This document shows positions 1 through 9,680 of a DNA stretch of 64,000 bases, piece after piece. The DNA is from Buxus sempervirens. Lineage: Eukaryota > Streptophyta > Magnoliopsida > Buxales > Buxaceae. The notes under the pieces were generated by a model. The model did not search any database. It was not told the origin of the DNA and saw only the letters and a program-made list of their open reading frames with translations. The stretch spans positions 34,577,829 to 34,641,828 of the forward strand of contig OX387187.1 of assembly GCA_947561395.2 (NCBI GenBank), given 5' to 3'. Each line of letters opens with the position of its first letter. Position 1 is the first letter of the stretch. The position numbers were made by a program, and so were the translations under genes.

Positions 1-440
1 TGAATGTGATATTTGGGAGCACATACTCTACAAGAAAGATTGTGCAAAACCACAAATATAGTGAGCTAGTATTATCTTTTTAAAATGTTTAAAGAAATAA
101 ATTAATTAAGTGTTTTTTCCCCAAATTCCAGGGACAAATCAAGAGGAATTTATAATATTTGCATTTATAACAAACAAACATAAAAGCATGTCAATAGACG
201 ATTTAATGAATGATATTCCAACACTTTGTAATTATAACAAAATTGTAAAAAATACAAAATCTTACATTTTGTTCGGGCCAACCTGAACCCAGTCTGAACT
301 CAAACAATAATGTTTGGGTTGGGTTTGGGTTTAGTGAGTTTGGATTAGGGCGGGTCAATGACGAGTTTGGGCTAGTAAATCCTAGATTGGGTTAAGCCCG
401 AACTCTCATAACCCGACCCAACCGCCCTACTTACACCTCT
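1..440. mobile_element. Possible hAT-type non-autonomous element end (partial)
   Basis: AT-rich DNA without a credible gene. From about 275 to 440 the sequence is full of GGGTTGGGT/ACCCGACCC runs and ends at about 440 with CTTACACCTCT, whose complement AGAGGTGTAAG resembles termini of plant non-autonomous hAT elements. Homology with the duplicated flank near 60953 begins right after this point, which fits an insertion boundary. The other end is outside the window or not recognised, so the class is a guess. Confidence 0.25.
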
Positions 441-2493
441 AAAGCTAACCCCACAAGTAAGGTCAAACAGTAACCATTAAGGAAATTCAAGCCCATGAAA
501 AGCCCAATACCAACTTAGGAACATAAGCCTACTAGTGTTAATGTAGGTGATGAGACAACCAACCTGATCTACAACTAGAAATTTTGAAGGCATTGCAACT
601 TGCAAGAACTTGAAAATACAAAACATAAACCTACTACGTTGGGTGATTGTGGGACCCAAACTAATGCGGATAAGAACCCAATAAATAGAAATTGGAGGCC
701 TGTGTTAAGAAAATCCACAACTGGGTTTTGGGTCAGACTCTCGAATTGGGTGGTCTTTGGGCCCATATTTGTGCAATCTCCAGGCCTGTAGTATTATAAT
801 TCGAATCATGTCTTGGCACCTCCGGATATTGCATATTTAAGAGAGAGGCTCATCTCAAAAACCTCAAAGTCGAAATTTTTTCAGAATTTTGGGTAAAATT
901 CGATGCTTTGCTACTTTTATATAGTCAAGTCAGTTTGGTAAAAAACTGCACACTTAGAACCCGGCAAATACCTAGTTTTGCTAAAAAGAGTCAAATTTGG
1001 CCCAAGGATGCTCAAAATTTTTTCAAATGGACGAATGGATATCATCAATGATTTCAGAAAAGTAAAAATAAACAAGAAAGCTCTCAAACAGAGTCGTATT
1101 CATGACAAAGGTGAGAAATTCCTAAAAAATAAAGGCAATTTTCGACAGTAATCATAAGTCTATGAATTAGATATGTGACTATTAGTAAATAATTAGACAA
1201 TTAGATCAAAGTATATTATCAAAATAGATTATATTTGGAGGATAATCTGATTCTTCAACAGGTCTAATCATAAGACTTCTAATTTTTCAAGAATGAATTC
1301 AAGCCGAAAGAGGAGATATCAAGGAGAATTAAATAGGATATAGCAAATAAGTTGGTGGGGTGGTAACCAACAGTAAGTGACAGCAATGTAAATTAATGGA
1401 CATTTGACATCTGTTCTAAACCCTTCAATGATATATGGAAGATCCATCAAATTAATGTTGCAGAGGTCTTTTTCACCTTGGGGATTCACTCGTCCAATAG
1501 GTCCATGGTAGAGCTGACTTAGGCCATGGAGAAGAAAAGCTTCTTCCCCCAGTGTAAAGAACATATCTTGCATTAGAGCATGTACGACCATTTCCGAAAA
1601 GTATGTATAAAGAAATCAACTACCAAGCTTTTTCTGTCTTTCTCAACTACCAAAACACAAGTGGGTTATTAGCCTTTGCTTTAGAGATTAGGGTGTTATA
1701 AAACTACCCATGTAACCCCACCAATAGTAAAATATTAGCCATTGGATTCTCTATTCCTTTTGATTGCCAAGAAGATAAAATTTTAATAAAACCACCACAG
1801 AAGAGAGAGAAAAGAAGAATACCTAATATGGAAAGTTCTGATTAGATATAAATCCATAGTTCAGCTATGTATGCCGGGTACGTGAAGCCTTGTTGACAAT
1901 GATTGCTTGCCATATTGTTATAAGTTTTGCTTTAAATTATGAGGTTTCATTCCTTGTGTAGCTGTACCTCCAAACCAATAATAGTTGTTCAATAGATTCA
2001 TACACCCAAATGAAAAGAAGGGCATTCAGACCATCCAAATCTTACTTTGTACTATTCTTACATTCCCATACAATTCCAAACGCATTTCCTTTTGAGAAGA
2101 TCTTTCCAACTTTTGTATCATAACTGAATGCTTCCATCACGATATTACATTAAGAAAACAAAGTGACCCCACATGAGATGGGGTATATAAATGCAAGGAA
2201 ATAGAAAGAGTGTATGTCAGTATTAACTGCTTGGCACTCCTTCATCAGTGTTGGCCTTTCCTTATCTCTATATTTTGGTGCATAAACCTTTCATGAGCAT
2301 CTGTTGCTGTTGTAAGAACAATGTGCGGCTCTAGATTTAGAATGGACATAGTTCTCGTTTAGAAAATTAGGCAGAACCGAAAACCCTTTTAAGGAAACCC
2401 TAATCACACATTTGATAGACATATAACTAGTAACAAATATAGTTAGAGCTCCAGTGGCGCTTGCATGCCCTTGTCCTCAAAGGATAGAACCAA
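441..2493. repeat. Duplicated flank, copy C (no gene seen)
   Basis: This stretch matches 60950-63000 in several blocks: 441-560 with about 60953-61050, 600-1050 with 61050-61520, 1140-1300 with 61615-61770, and 1330-1800 with parts of 62345-62950. The block 860-1050 also matches 28140-28310. It contains no convincing coding region; the open frames are short and not conserved between copies. In copy B the same DNA lies just upstream of the lectin pseudogene, so a further lectin copy may lie left of the window. Confidence 0.6.
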
Positions 2494-2498
2494 AGTGG
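2494..2498. repeat. Target site duplication of Element 1 (left)
   Basis: AGTGG directly precedes the left LTR and is repeated exactly at 24874-24878. Five-base duplications are normal for Ty3/gypsy integrases. Confidence 0.95.
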
Positions 2499-4375
2499 TG
2501 TGAGACATGGGAAAAAATCACCGGAGTGAACGTCCCTCCGTCAACACACGGGCTCAACGCAAAAATTGGGAGAGTCGCCACCATTCATTATTTTGGGGTG
2601 AGAATGGACACCAAAAGTTCAAAATAGGCAAAAATAGCCAAAAGACAAATTCTAGGATAAAAATAATCCTACTTGAAAATAAAATCCAGAGATGGGTAAG
2701 GGGATTAGATTATGAACGGGGGAAGGTGTTAGGCACCCCCATTCATCCACACGAAGTGGTTGCCAAGTGTATATTCATGCAAAAAACAAAGTAAGAAAGC
2801 TTGCTAAAAATCATGAGAAACCTTGAAAAAGGAACAATGTATGATATTTTCACATGAAGATCCAAATGGATTTTAGATCTTCTCTTATGTTAATATCACT
2901 TCTGGAATATCTCAAAAGATGGAAATCAAAGCACAAATTGCTCAAAACCAAGTTAAATCAAATTCGGAAAATTTGGTAAAAAGTATACCATTTGCCTTAA
3001 AATCATTCAAATCCAATTCTGAATTGAACCAAACCAAATCCATTTGAAAGATTAGGGTAAATAAGAGTCTCATGCAAAATTTCACTTTATTCCAATGAAA
3101 AATCTAGGAGTTATGCTCCTTTGAAGTTGCTGTTGGGGATTTTTAAAAGTAGTAAGTGGGCAACTTTGGAAAATTGTCTAGGAAAATCCCCTACATAGAA
3201 ATCCACGAAATTTGGTGTGATTGAAGCCTGTATGGCCATCTTTCAACAGAAACTAGCCTCATACAAAAATCCCTTCGGATGTGCCTTGGGTGGTCTCCCG
3301 AACAGGCCCCGAAGATCACAGATTTACCCAGAAAAATGCAAATGAGCAGTTCTGAGTAAATCGGCTACCAATAATTCAAATGGAGTTCAAAAATTATGAA
3401 ATCAACTGGATTTGAAAATAGACTCATAAAGGAGTACTCAGAAACAAAAATCACTCGAATCGGACTTAAAACGAACACATGGCGGTCCGTCGAAGTGACA
3501 AGTTCTGTTCTTGGACCTGAACTGTCCACTCAACTTCGACAGAGATGTGTCAAAAATCGGCTAGATAGAAAATCATGAAATTTGGTGGACATAAACTAGA
3601 CAGCCTCACCTTTCCCATGGTTCTGGAATCGTCCCAAAATTCATCTGGATGATGAAGTTACGGACGTCCGAAGTAGGGGTACAGGTACTGTCAAGCTAAG
3701 CCATTTTTGAGTAAAAACCAAATCCGAAAATTGATAAAAAATGAAATTCGTGTAAGATGAACACAAATACTTCAAAATCATCCGAAAGGCATTCCAGAAT
3801 TGATTGAGGCCATTTATTTGAGATTTATCACAATAAATGCAATAAACCCCAAATATGAGCCTACCCCGCCAAAATAGTGATATGTATGTGCAAGAGTGTA
3901 AAACCAAGCAAGATCAATACAACATGCATATATTCAACAAAATAGGTTCTAGCATAGCCTAGGGTTCCGTTCCATTATCGTTTCCCTCTGTTCTCTTTAA
4001 GATAATCAAGGGTACTTTGAATATGGAACGGTTTACAATCAATCAAAAAGGCCTTACGCTACATAGGTTCTAGCACTAGGGTCAATCCCCAGTCTCGTTT
4101 CTCCTAGATCCGCCTTCACGTTTTACGGCTAGGGGAGTCTTGAGATACTTTGAGCCGGGGAAGGATTTCCACACATACAAACAAGGCTTTACACTACAGA
4201 AAGGTAGAAGAAGAGATCTAGATCTAGGAATGTAAAGACAGAAAATAAAAAGAAAAGTTGAGGCTTACCTGAGTGCTGGAGGCGATTCCACAGCGGTTTC
4301 CTTCTTCTCTTGGAGTTCTTCTTTGCGAGAATTCAAAACAAGAGTTGTGTGCCATTTGCTCAAGGAGGAGGCTCC

Positions 4376-4383
4376 TATTTATA
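4376..4383 (-). promoter_or_regulatory. TATA box in left LTR
   Basis: TATAAATA on the minus strand inside a GC-flanked block. It is conserved in the right LTR (24537-24544) and in both Element 2 LTRs (32294-32301, 52007-52014). In this 3' LTR it would drive transcription outward into the left flank. Confidence 0.6.
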
Positions 4384-4480
4384 GGCAAAGGTTATTTCCG
4401 CGATTTCCCCTCATTTAATGAGGGACATGATGGTAAAAGTGAAAAGCTCTCGGAAAACCCTAATTTTGAGCAAACTTACG

Positions 4481-4622
4481 GTATCCGGTACATCAGACCG
4501 GATAACAAAGGGCCTTAAGGTATCCGGTACATGGTACCGGATACGCTAAGGCTCACACGTATCCGGTATGACTATCCGGATACGGGGAGGAGCACTTATA
4601 TCCGGATTGAGTATCCGGATAC
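4481..4622. repeat. Palindrome array, Element 1 left LTR (4 units, 39-bp period)
   Basis: Four imperfect palindromes of about 26 bp, arms GTATCCGG and CCGGATAC around an 8-10 bp centre, start at 4481, 4520, 4559 and 4598, exactly 39 bp apart. The spacers between units differ. In sense orientation they lie in U3, about 100 bp upstream of the TATA box. The same motif recurs at 5298, 9412, 21001 and 24642 and nowhere else that I noticed in the window. Confidence 0.9.
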
Positions 4623-4712
4623 AGGCAAAAATTTATTTTCTTCAAATTCTGTGCTGGCTTTCCAGGAGATAATGATTTTTTATGATTGTTTGTGCAATTT
4701 GGGGTGTCTACA

Positions 4713-4728
4713 ACTGCCCCTCTTTGCG
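4713..4728 (-). other. Polypurine tract of Element 1
   Basis: The minus strand reads CAAAGAGGGGCAGT immediately before the TGTAGACA start of the 3' LTR. This is the expected place and composition for the plus-strand primer of a Ty3/gypsy element. Element 2 has CAAAGAGGGGGCAGC at the same place. Confidence 0.85.
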
Positions 4729-5107
4729 GGAGCTGCGAAGCAGTGAGCTGCAAAGAGTAGACAAGCCCAAATTGCATTCCCTTGAGCATGATTTGCTCGG
4801 TTCAATTCAATTTTTGTAGAAAACAATTTTTGAGTGGAGATTTGCCAAAAAGGCCCTCACTTTAAGGGGGCATCTCTCCAAGAGTTCTTAAATTCCACTG
4901 AGCCCTTTGTGGCTGTGAAGTGGATTTTAAGCCCAAAAATAGGATTTTTGAAAAACTGATTTTTTTATCAAACCAAGTTGAAAATTGAGTGGATATCATC
5001 CTTTTGACCAGGCACATTTCCCAAGGTTGTCCCAAATTCCACAGAGCTCTTGTGGCTGTGAGGTGGATTTCAAGACAAAAATAGGATTTTTAGAAAATAG
5101 AAATTGT

Positions 5108-5297
5108 AGCACAATTTTGCTCTTCTCTTTTTTCTTTTCTCTTTTTTTTTTCTTTTTTTTTTCTCTTTTTTTTTTTATTTCCTTTTCTTCTTTTTTTTTT
5201 CATTTTTTTCTATTCTTTTTTTCTATTTTTCCCTGTTTTTTTCTCTATTTTTTTCTATTTTTTCTGCTTTTTTCTATTTTTTTTTCTTTTTTCTTTG
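5108..5297. repeat. Pyrimidine-rich low-complexity tract
   Basis: About 190 bp almost entirely C and T on the plus strand, just left of the second palindrome array. The long Phe/Ser/Leu-rich frame through it (4985-5308) is a composition artefact. Confidence 0.7.
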
Positions 5298-5362
5298 GTA
5301 TCCGGTAGGTGTATCCGGATAATGAAGGCTCTGCGGGTATCCGGCCTGAGTATCCGGATCCC
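5298..5362. repeat. Palindrome array upstream of the Element 1 PMD gene (2 units)
   Basis: Units with GTATCCGG arms start at 5298 and 5337, again 39 bp apart. They lie upstream of the probable 5' untranslated exon of the plus-strand PMD gene. Element 2 has its own motif at the matching place (33075-33163). Confidence 0.85.
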
Positions 5363-6522
5363 GCATGTTTACTTAAGTCGCGCGCGACCGCGACTTTTCA
5401 TTTCTTTTCTTCAGTCTCCGACAACTCAGACCGGCCATCTCCTTCTTCTTCTTCACCCGACGACTCGTCCTGCTTCTCCGGCGAGCTCCAGCAACTTCGG
5501 CGACTCCTATTGCTGCCGGCGACGTCCTGCGACTCCGGCGACTTCAGTGATCGGCCATTGACAGCTGCAGTCGAGCCCTAGCTCGATTTCTTCCCATTTT
5601 CGGGGGTTCTCTCAACCCAATATCATTGTCTTTGCTCCGGTGATCTTCTTTGAACTCCGGGAATCCAATTTCACTTTCTCTATTGCCCATCAAACAGTAA
5701 GTGCAACTGGGCATCTTTATGTATTTTCTTGTTCATGCCGAATTGCCACTTGTTCTATGAATTTTCTGTTAATTTCATCTGATCACTTACTTCCCCTAGG
5801 CAAGAAGGATTCAGACCTTTCATTTGCTATTGAATTCTTGGATGAACCATTTTCGGCCTAGTTCTTTGCTGCTGAAACTTTTCAGACTTAATGCCTTGTG
5901 CTTTGCTATGATCATGATTTCTTTCTTCTTTTGTGGTATCCTTGAATTAATGCTATCTCAGAATTTTGGACTATCTGCTGCTGATATGAACTGATGATTT
6001 CCTGTTTCTCGCATGCCAATTTTGTATGTTAGAACAAACTTTGCTTTCCTAATTTGGTGTTGCCACAATTCTTTAGAACTGTTCCTGTGCCAATCCCCAA
6101 TCGGATGGTTCACGGTAGGCTTTTCCAGCCTTGATGCCACATCTGTTTTTCTGGTCTTGCTCCTTCTTGATGTATGTACTAACTGCCAGTGGATTTACAA
6201 GCTTTTGCTTACTCCTCCTTTTGCTATGAATTTTTCTTAATTAACTGTCCAATCTGGATTTCTGCAATTCTGCTTGCTTTTGATGCCTTGACCTTCCCGC
6301 TTCTCATATCCTGGAACCATAACATACAGGAAATGTTAAGTATTGTAGGAATCTTTTAGAAAATGTTTCAAGATTAGAAACAGAAATATTCCTCACTTCA
6401 ACACTTTAGAGGTAACTTAGGTGAGGTAAAATTCCCATAATTTCGAAAAATAATCATGTAAAACTAGATATGCACCATAAGCAAAGCCAACTTTGAAATT
6501 TATAAAACACTTCCCTGTGTAG
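5363..6522 (+). promoter_or_regulatory. Promoter, 5' UTR and 5' UTR intron of the PMD gene
   Basis: A C/T-rich leader with repeated CTCCGGCGA motifs (about 5420-5580) is followed by a donor GTAAGT at 5697 and an acceptor TGTAG ending at 6522, directly before the ATG. The implied 826-bp leader intron has a counterpart in Element 2 (33494-34609), where the acceptor also abuts the ATG. No clear TATA box is visible. Splice sites are inferred by eye. Confidence 0.5.
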
Positions 6523-9204
6523 ATGGCTAGGGGTCGTTCCCGAGTTAGAGAGGAGGTTGACCCAGCTGATCAGCCCTCCAGTTCGCGGGCTCGGACAGAG
6601 GCGAGCTCCAGTGCCACCTTGTCTGAGCCATTGGATGTCTCTCGAGAGAGCTCTGCTGAGGTAGGCTTTCAAAATTTTTTTCTTTCTTTCTTTCTTCCTT
6701 GTACAAATCTTCACGCTGCTCCTTTGCAATTCAGCCCGTGGTTGCACCCGCTCGTGGTCGAGGCCGAGGCAGAGGCCGGGTTCAGGATCAGGCCCCTGAG
6801 GGCGAGAGAGGCCGTGTTAGAGGCCGAGGCAGAGCCAGAGATATGGCTCCGGAGGGGGTTGCTGTAGCCCTTGCAGGAGTTCCTGAGGAGTTGAGGGCCT
6901 CTGTGCATGATACAGAGCTCCTCCATGGCTTGGATAGCCATCCTTCTATGTGCATCCGGGCAGATGTGCCGCTTCCTTATTATTCCTCCCACTTACGAGG
7001 TAGCTGGGGCAGATTTAGTGATCTAGCTCAGTCGCTTTCTCCAGCACTCAGGCGGGAGTTTGGGAGGTGTCATCTGGATCACTTCCTCAGCATTCCATCA
7101 TTCAGAGCCGACCGTCCACTCATCTTTGCCATGATGGAGAGATACTTTCCAGAGACACAGTCGTTCCACCTGCCGGACGTGGAGCTGGGGATCCGCCCCT
7201 CCGATTTTGTGATGATTACTGGCATTCCTCTGACGGGGCGGACCATCGTCTTGGAGCGGCCTTCTGCGGAGGATATGGGACTTCTCCTGGGATATCAGGC
7301 CCTGCCTCCTACTGCTTGGGATGGGCGGAGTGGCCGGCTCTCCATTAGTTGGTTGCGGGAGAGTCTGGCTCGACATTTTGAGGGGAGGCACAGGACTGTG
7401 GCTGTGGATGATGCTGCATTTATTCCTATCTTCCGGCACGTATTCCTGCTGATGCTTGGGAGCTGCTTTTTCCCGGAGGATACGACCGGCGTCAGCCCAC
7501 TTTTCCTGGACGCTTTGAGAGATCTCCATCAGACCCGCCAGCTAGCATGGGGTCGGCTCATTTATGGGACCATCTTGGCCGGGTTGTGCCGGGCAGTTCG
7601 AGGTCTGGCATCCCCGAGAGGCGATGGAGTCAGCAGCCGGTTCTTCTGGCAGATTCTACAGGTATTGCATTCATCTGTCTAGCTTAATTCTTTAGGCTTT
7701 ATCTTTTCTTGACTGATTTTTCTTTTGCTAGGTGTTCATGTACACTTACATGACCTTCTTCCGCCCCTCCCCGGTTCCTGAGGTTGCGGATTTCCCTGTG
7801 GCCCTGCGATGGTCGGCCCAGGTTCGAGATGCCGATAGGAGCCAGCCTCGTACCGCTCGGGTGCACTTAGACCGTGCACGCCGATCTGATGTAAGTCCTC
7901 TATTTTTTTCTTTTATTTTCTTTCCTGTATCTTGACTGTATCTGACCACTTTGCTTCTTTGCAGCTCATTCTATCCCGTCCAGATGACGTGGATGTCGGA
8001 GTTGCCCGTGAGATGGCAGTACAGGATGCTTTTGAGAGAGATCTCCGACGTCAGCCTTACCAGTGCTTCCTTGGGAGGCTTGGTAGGGTGATGTACTTGG
8101 GAGAGCGCCTGTACTACCAGCACACTGGCGCACTTCGCATCCCCGTCCCTCCTCCTGCTATGGGTCCCGACACACTCCTCCCGGGCTTTGATATTGATCA
8201 GTTCGATCACTTCTTGGATGCGGAGGGGCTTACAGTAGCTGGAGATTATGACGAGTGGTTCTAGCGGGTGTCTATCGGATGCTTGATGGATCGACCCACT
8301 CGTGCTGGGGTGACTGAGATTGGCGGGATCCGTATCCGGATCCATGAGGACACGGTAAGCCTTGTACTCTTCCCATTTTTATCCTCTTTTCCTTCCTTAT
8401 GCCTTTCTGACCATGCTTCCGTTCTTATTGGCAGGTACACGAGCTGAACTCCATTCGGGACCGGTTCGAGAGCCAGCGGGCTGCGATCGATGATATGATC
8501 GCGGAGCACGATGCGGTCGTGGCCCAGCGGGATGCCCGGATCAGGGAGCTGGAGGCCCTAGTTGCTGAGCTCCAGTCTAGACAGGTATCTGGCCTTCTCA
8601 TATGTTCATTTCTTTCATTATTTTCCTGTTTCTGCTATTCTGATATGCTTGTTTGACTTGTGCAGGGCCCGGTCCATGATCAGGATGCCTTCTTTGAGCA
8701 TGATTTCCTGATTCCTGACCCATCTCCTGCTCGGGCCTCTGATCCTGTGGATGTCCCAGCTGCTGATCCTGACGAGCCGGATCCCCCTGCTCCTTCTGCA
8801 GACATTCCTGGTATGATCTTCTTTTTATTCTCCTCTTTTATTCTTCCTTATATCTGAATCTTCTGATTTTTCTCTTTTCTGTGGACTCAGCTATTTCTGA
8901 TCCTGGCCCCTCTGCTGCTGATGCTGGGCCTTCTGGAGCTGCGGGAGCAGAGGATGCTTTGGATGAGGGCCCAGTTGGGCCGGTTGCTGCTGAGCCCGAG
9001 GCTTCTTCCCCCGATTCTACTCCTGCTCCTCCCCCGGATCTCGAGGATTATTGCTTGGAGTATCATCTTCAGCAGGTGGTGGATCGGCATCCTCGCCATG
9101 CGGCCGAGCGGATTCTTGCATACTCTAGAGGCCGAGCCCTTTGGGGGAGACGCCGTAGAGGTGGACGCAGCCGAGGACGCGGGGATGATCCTGCACAGGA
9201 GTAG
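6523..9204 (+). CDS. Antisense plant-mobile-domain (PMD) protein, Element 1; premature stop in exon 4
   Basis: Multi-exon gene opposite to gag-pol. Inferred coding exons: 6523-6660, 6735-7661, 7732-7890, 7965-8354, 8435-8584, 8666-8810 and 8891-9204, joined by GT-AG introns of 70-81 nt that keep frame. The design is 740 codons. After an Arg-Gly-rich stretch (about residues 50-85) comes a domain of the PMD family (aminotransferase-like plant mobile domain; MAIN/MAIL1 relatives), with the hallmark FPETQSFHLPD at about 184-194 followed by IRPSDFVMITGIPLTG. Exon 5 encodes a charged coiled coil and the C-terminus is RG-rich and basic. An in-frame TAG at 8262-8264 would end the product at about 507 aa; Element 2 has a sense codon there. 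PMD proteins in the host act in gene silencing and genome stability, and one branch is known to travel with transposons. The role here is unknown; control of the element's own expression is inference. Confidence 0.75.
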
Positions 9205-9411
9205 ATTAGGATTATATTTTTCATTTTCATGTATTTTTATCATCCCTGTACAAAAACTTTCAGATATATATGAAAGAAACTTTTTATTCATTCTATCATG
9301 TCTTGCACATCTTTTGCCTTCCATTCTATGCAATTATGACTTGTAAGCAGGTAAAACAGGTAAAAAATTCGGATTTTTTCATCCTTAGCTCTTTTTTTGC
9401 ATTTTTTCTCG
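9205..9411 (+). other. 3' end of the PMD gene and spacer
   Basis: The short spacer after the PMD stop is T-rich and holds the probable 3' UTR. It leads straight into the palindrome array that precedes the next gene. No terminator motif can be assigned with confidence. Confidence 0.35.
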
Positions 9412-9552
9412 GTATCCGGTCTGACATACCGGATACATGGATTGGTCTTTGTATCCGGTATGTTATACCGGATATTCATGGGATCCTCGTATCCGGTATA
9501 CTTATCCGGATATTACCAAAGCCTTTGTATCCGGTCTGAGTTACCGGATATG
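9412..9552. repeat. Palindrome array upstream of the Element 1 DUF7745-like gene (4 units)
   Basis: Units with GTATCCGG arms start at 9412, 9451, 9489 and 9527 (39, 38, 38 bp apart). The last ends about 12 bp before a plus-strand TATAAAT at 9564-9570. Directly abutting a core promoter is a classic operator-like position. Confidence 0.9.
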
Positions 9553-9563
9553 TTAAAAGATGC

Positions 9564-9570
9564 TATAAAT
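9564..9570 (+). promoter_or_regulatory. TATA box of the DUF7745-like gene, Element 1
   Basis: TATAAAT, followed about 110 bp later by the ATG chosen at 9681. Element 2 has TATATAAA at 37888-37895, about 92 bp before its ATG. Both sit just downstream of the palindrome array. Confidence 0.65.
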
Positions 9571-9680
9571 GCAACCAGTCTCGGGATTTGGGCATTTTTT
9601 ACGAGTTTTTGAGTTTAGAAACCCCCTTTTTCGCCTTTTTCTTCCTCCTTTTGAGTTCTAGCTTGCTCCCGTCAAATCCA

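Larger units (their letters stand above)
2499..4712 (-). repeat. Left LTR of Element 1 (3' LTR in sense)
   Basis: Read on the plus strand it starts TGTGAGACATGG and ends GGGGTGTCTACA, so in sense it runs TGTAGACACC...CTCACA. It is 2214 bp against 2215 bp for the right copy. It carries the palindrome array 4481-4622, and a minus-strand TATAAATA at 4376-4383 that corresponds to the promoter TATA of the other LTR. ORFs here are non-coding shadows. Confidence 0.97.

Noticed and set aside
4481..4622. Regularly spaced palindromes resembling a CRISPR array
   Set aside because: Nuclear plant DNA inside an LTR retrotransposon. The units are imperfect palindromes with short variable spacers, occur at several promoter-linked sites, and no cas genes exist here.
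4985..5308. 107-codon Phe/Ser/Leu-rich ORF
   Set aside because: Produced by the C/T-rich tract; no homologue in Element 2 and no start context.
9588..9680. Upstream ATG extending the DUF7745-like protein with a hydrophobic leader
   Set aside because: The ATG lies only about 18 bp after the TATA box, before the expected transcription start, and the hydrophobic extension is not conserved in Element 2.
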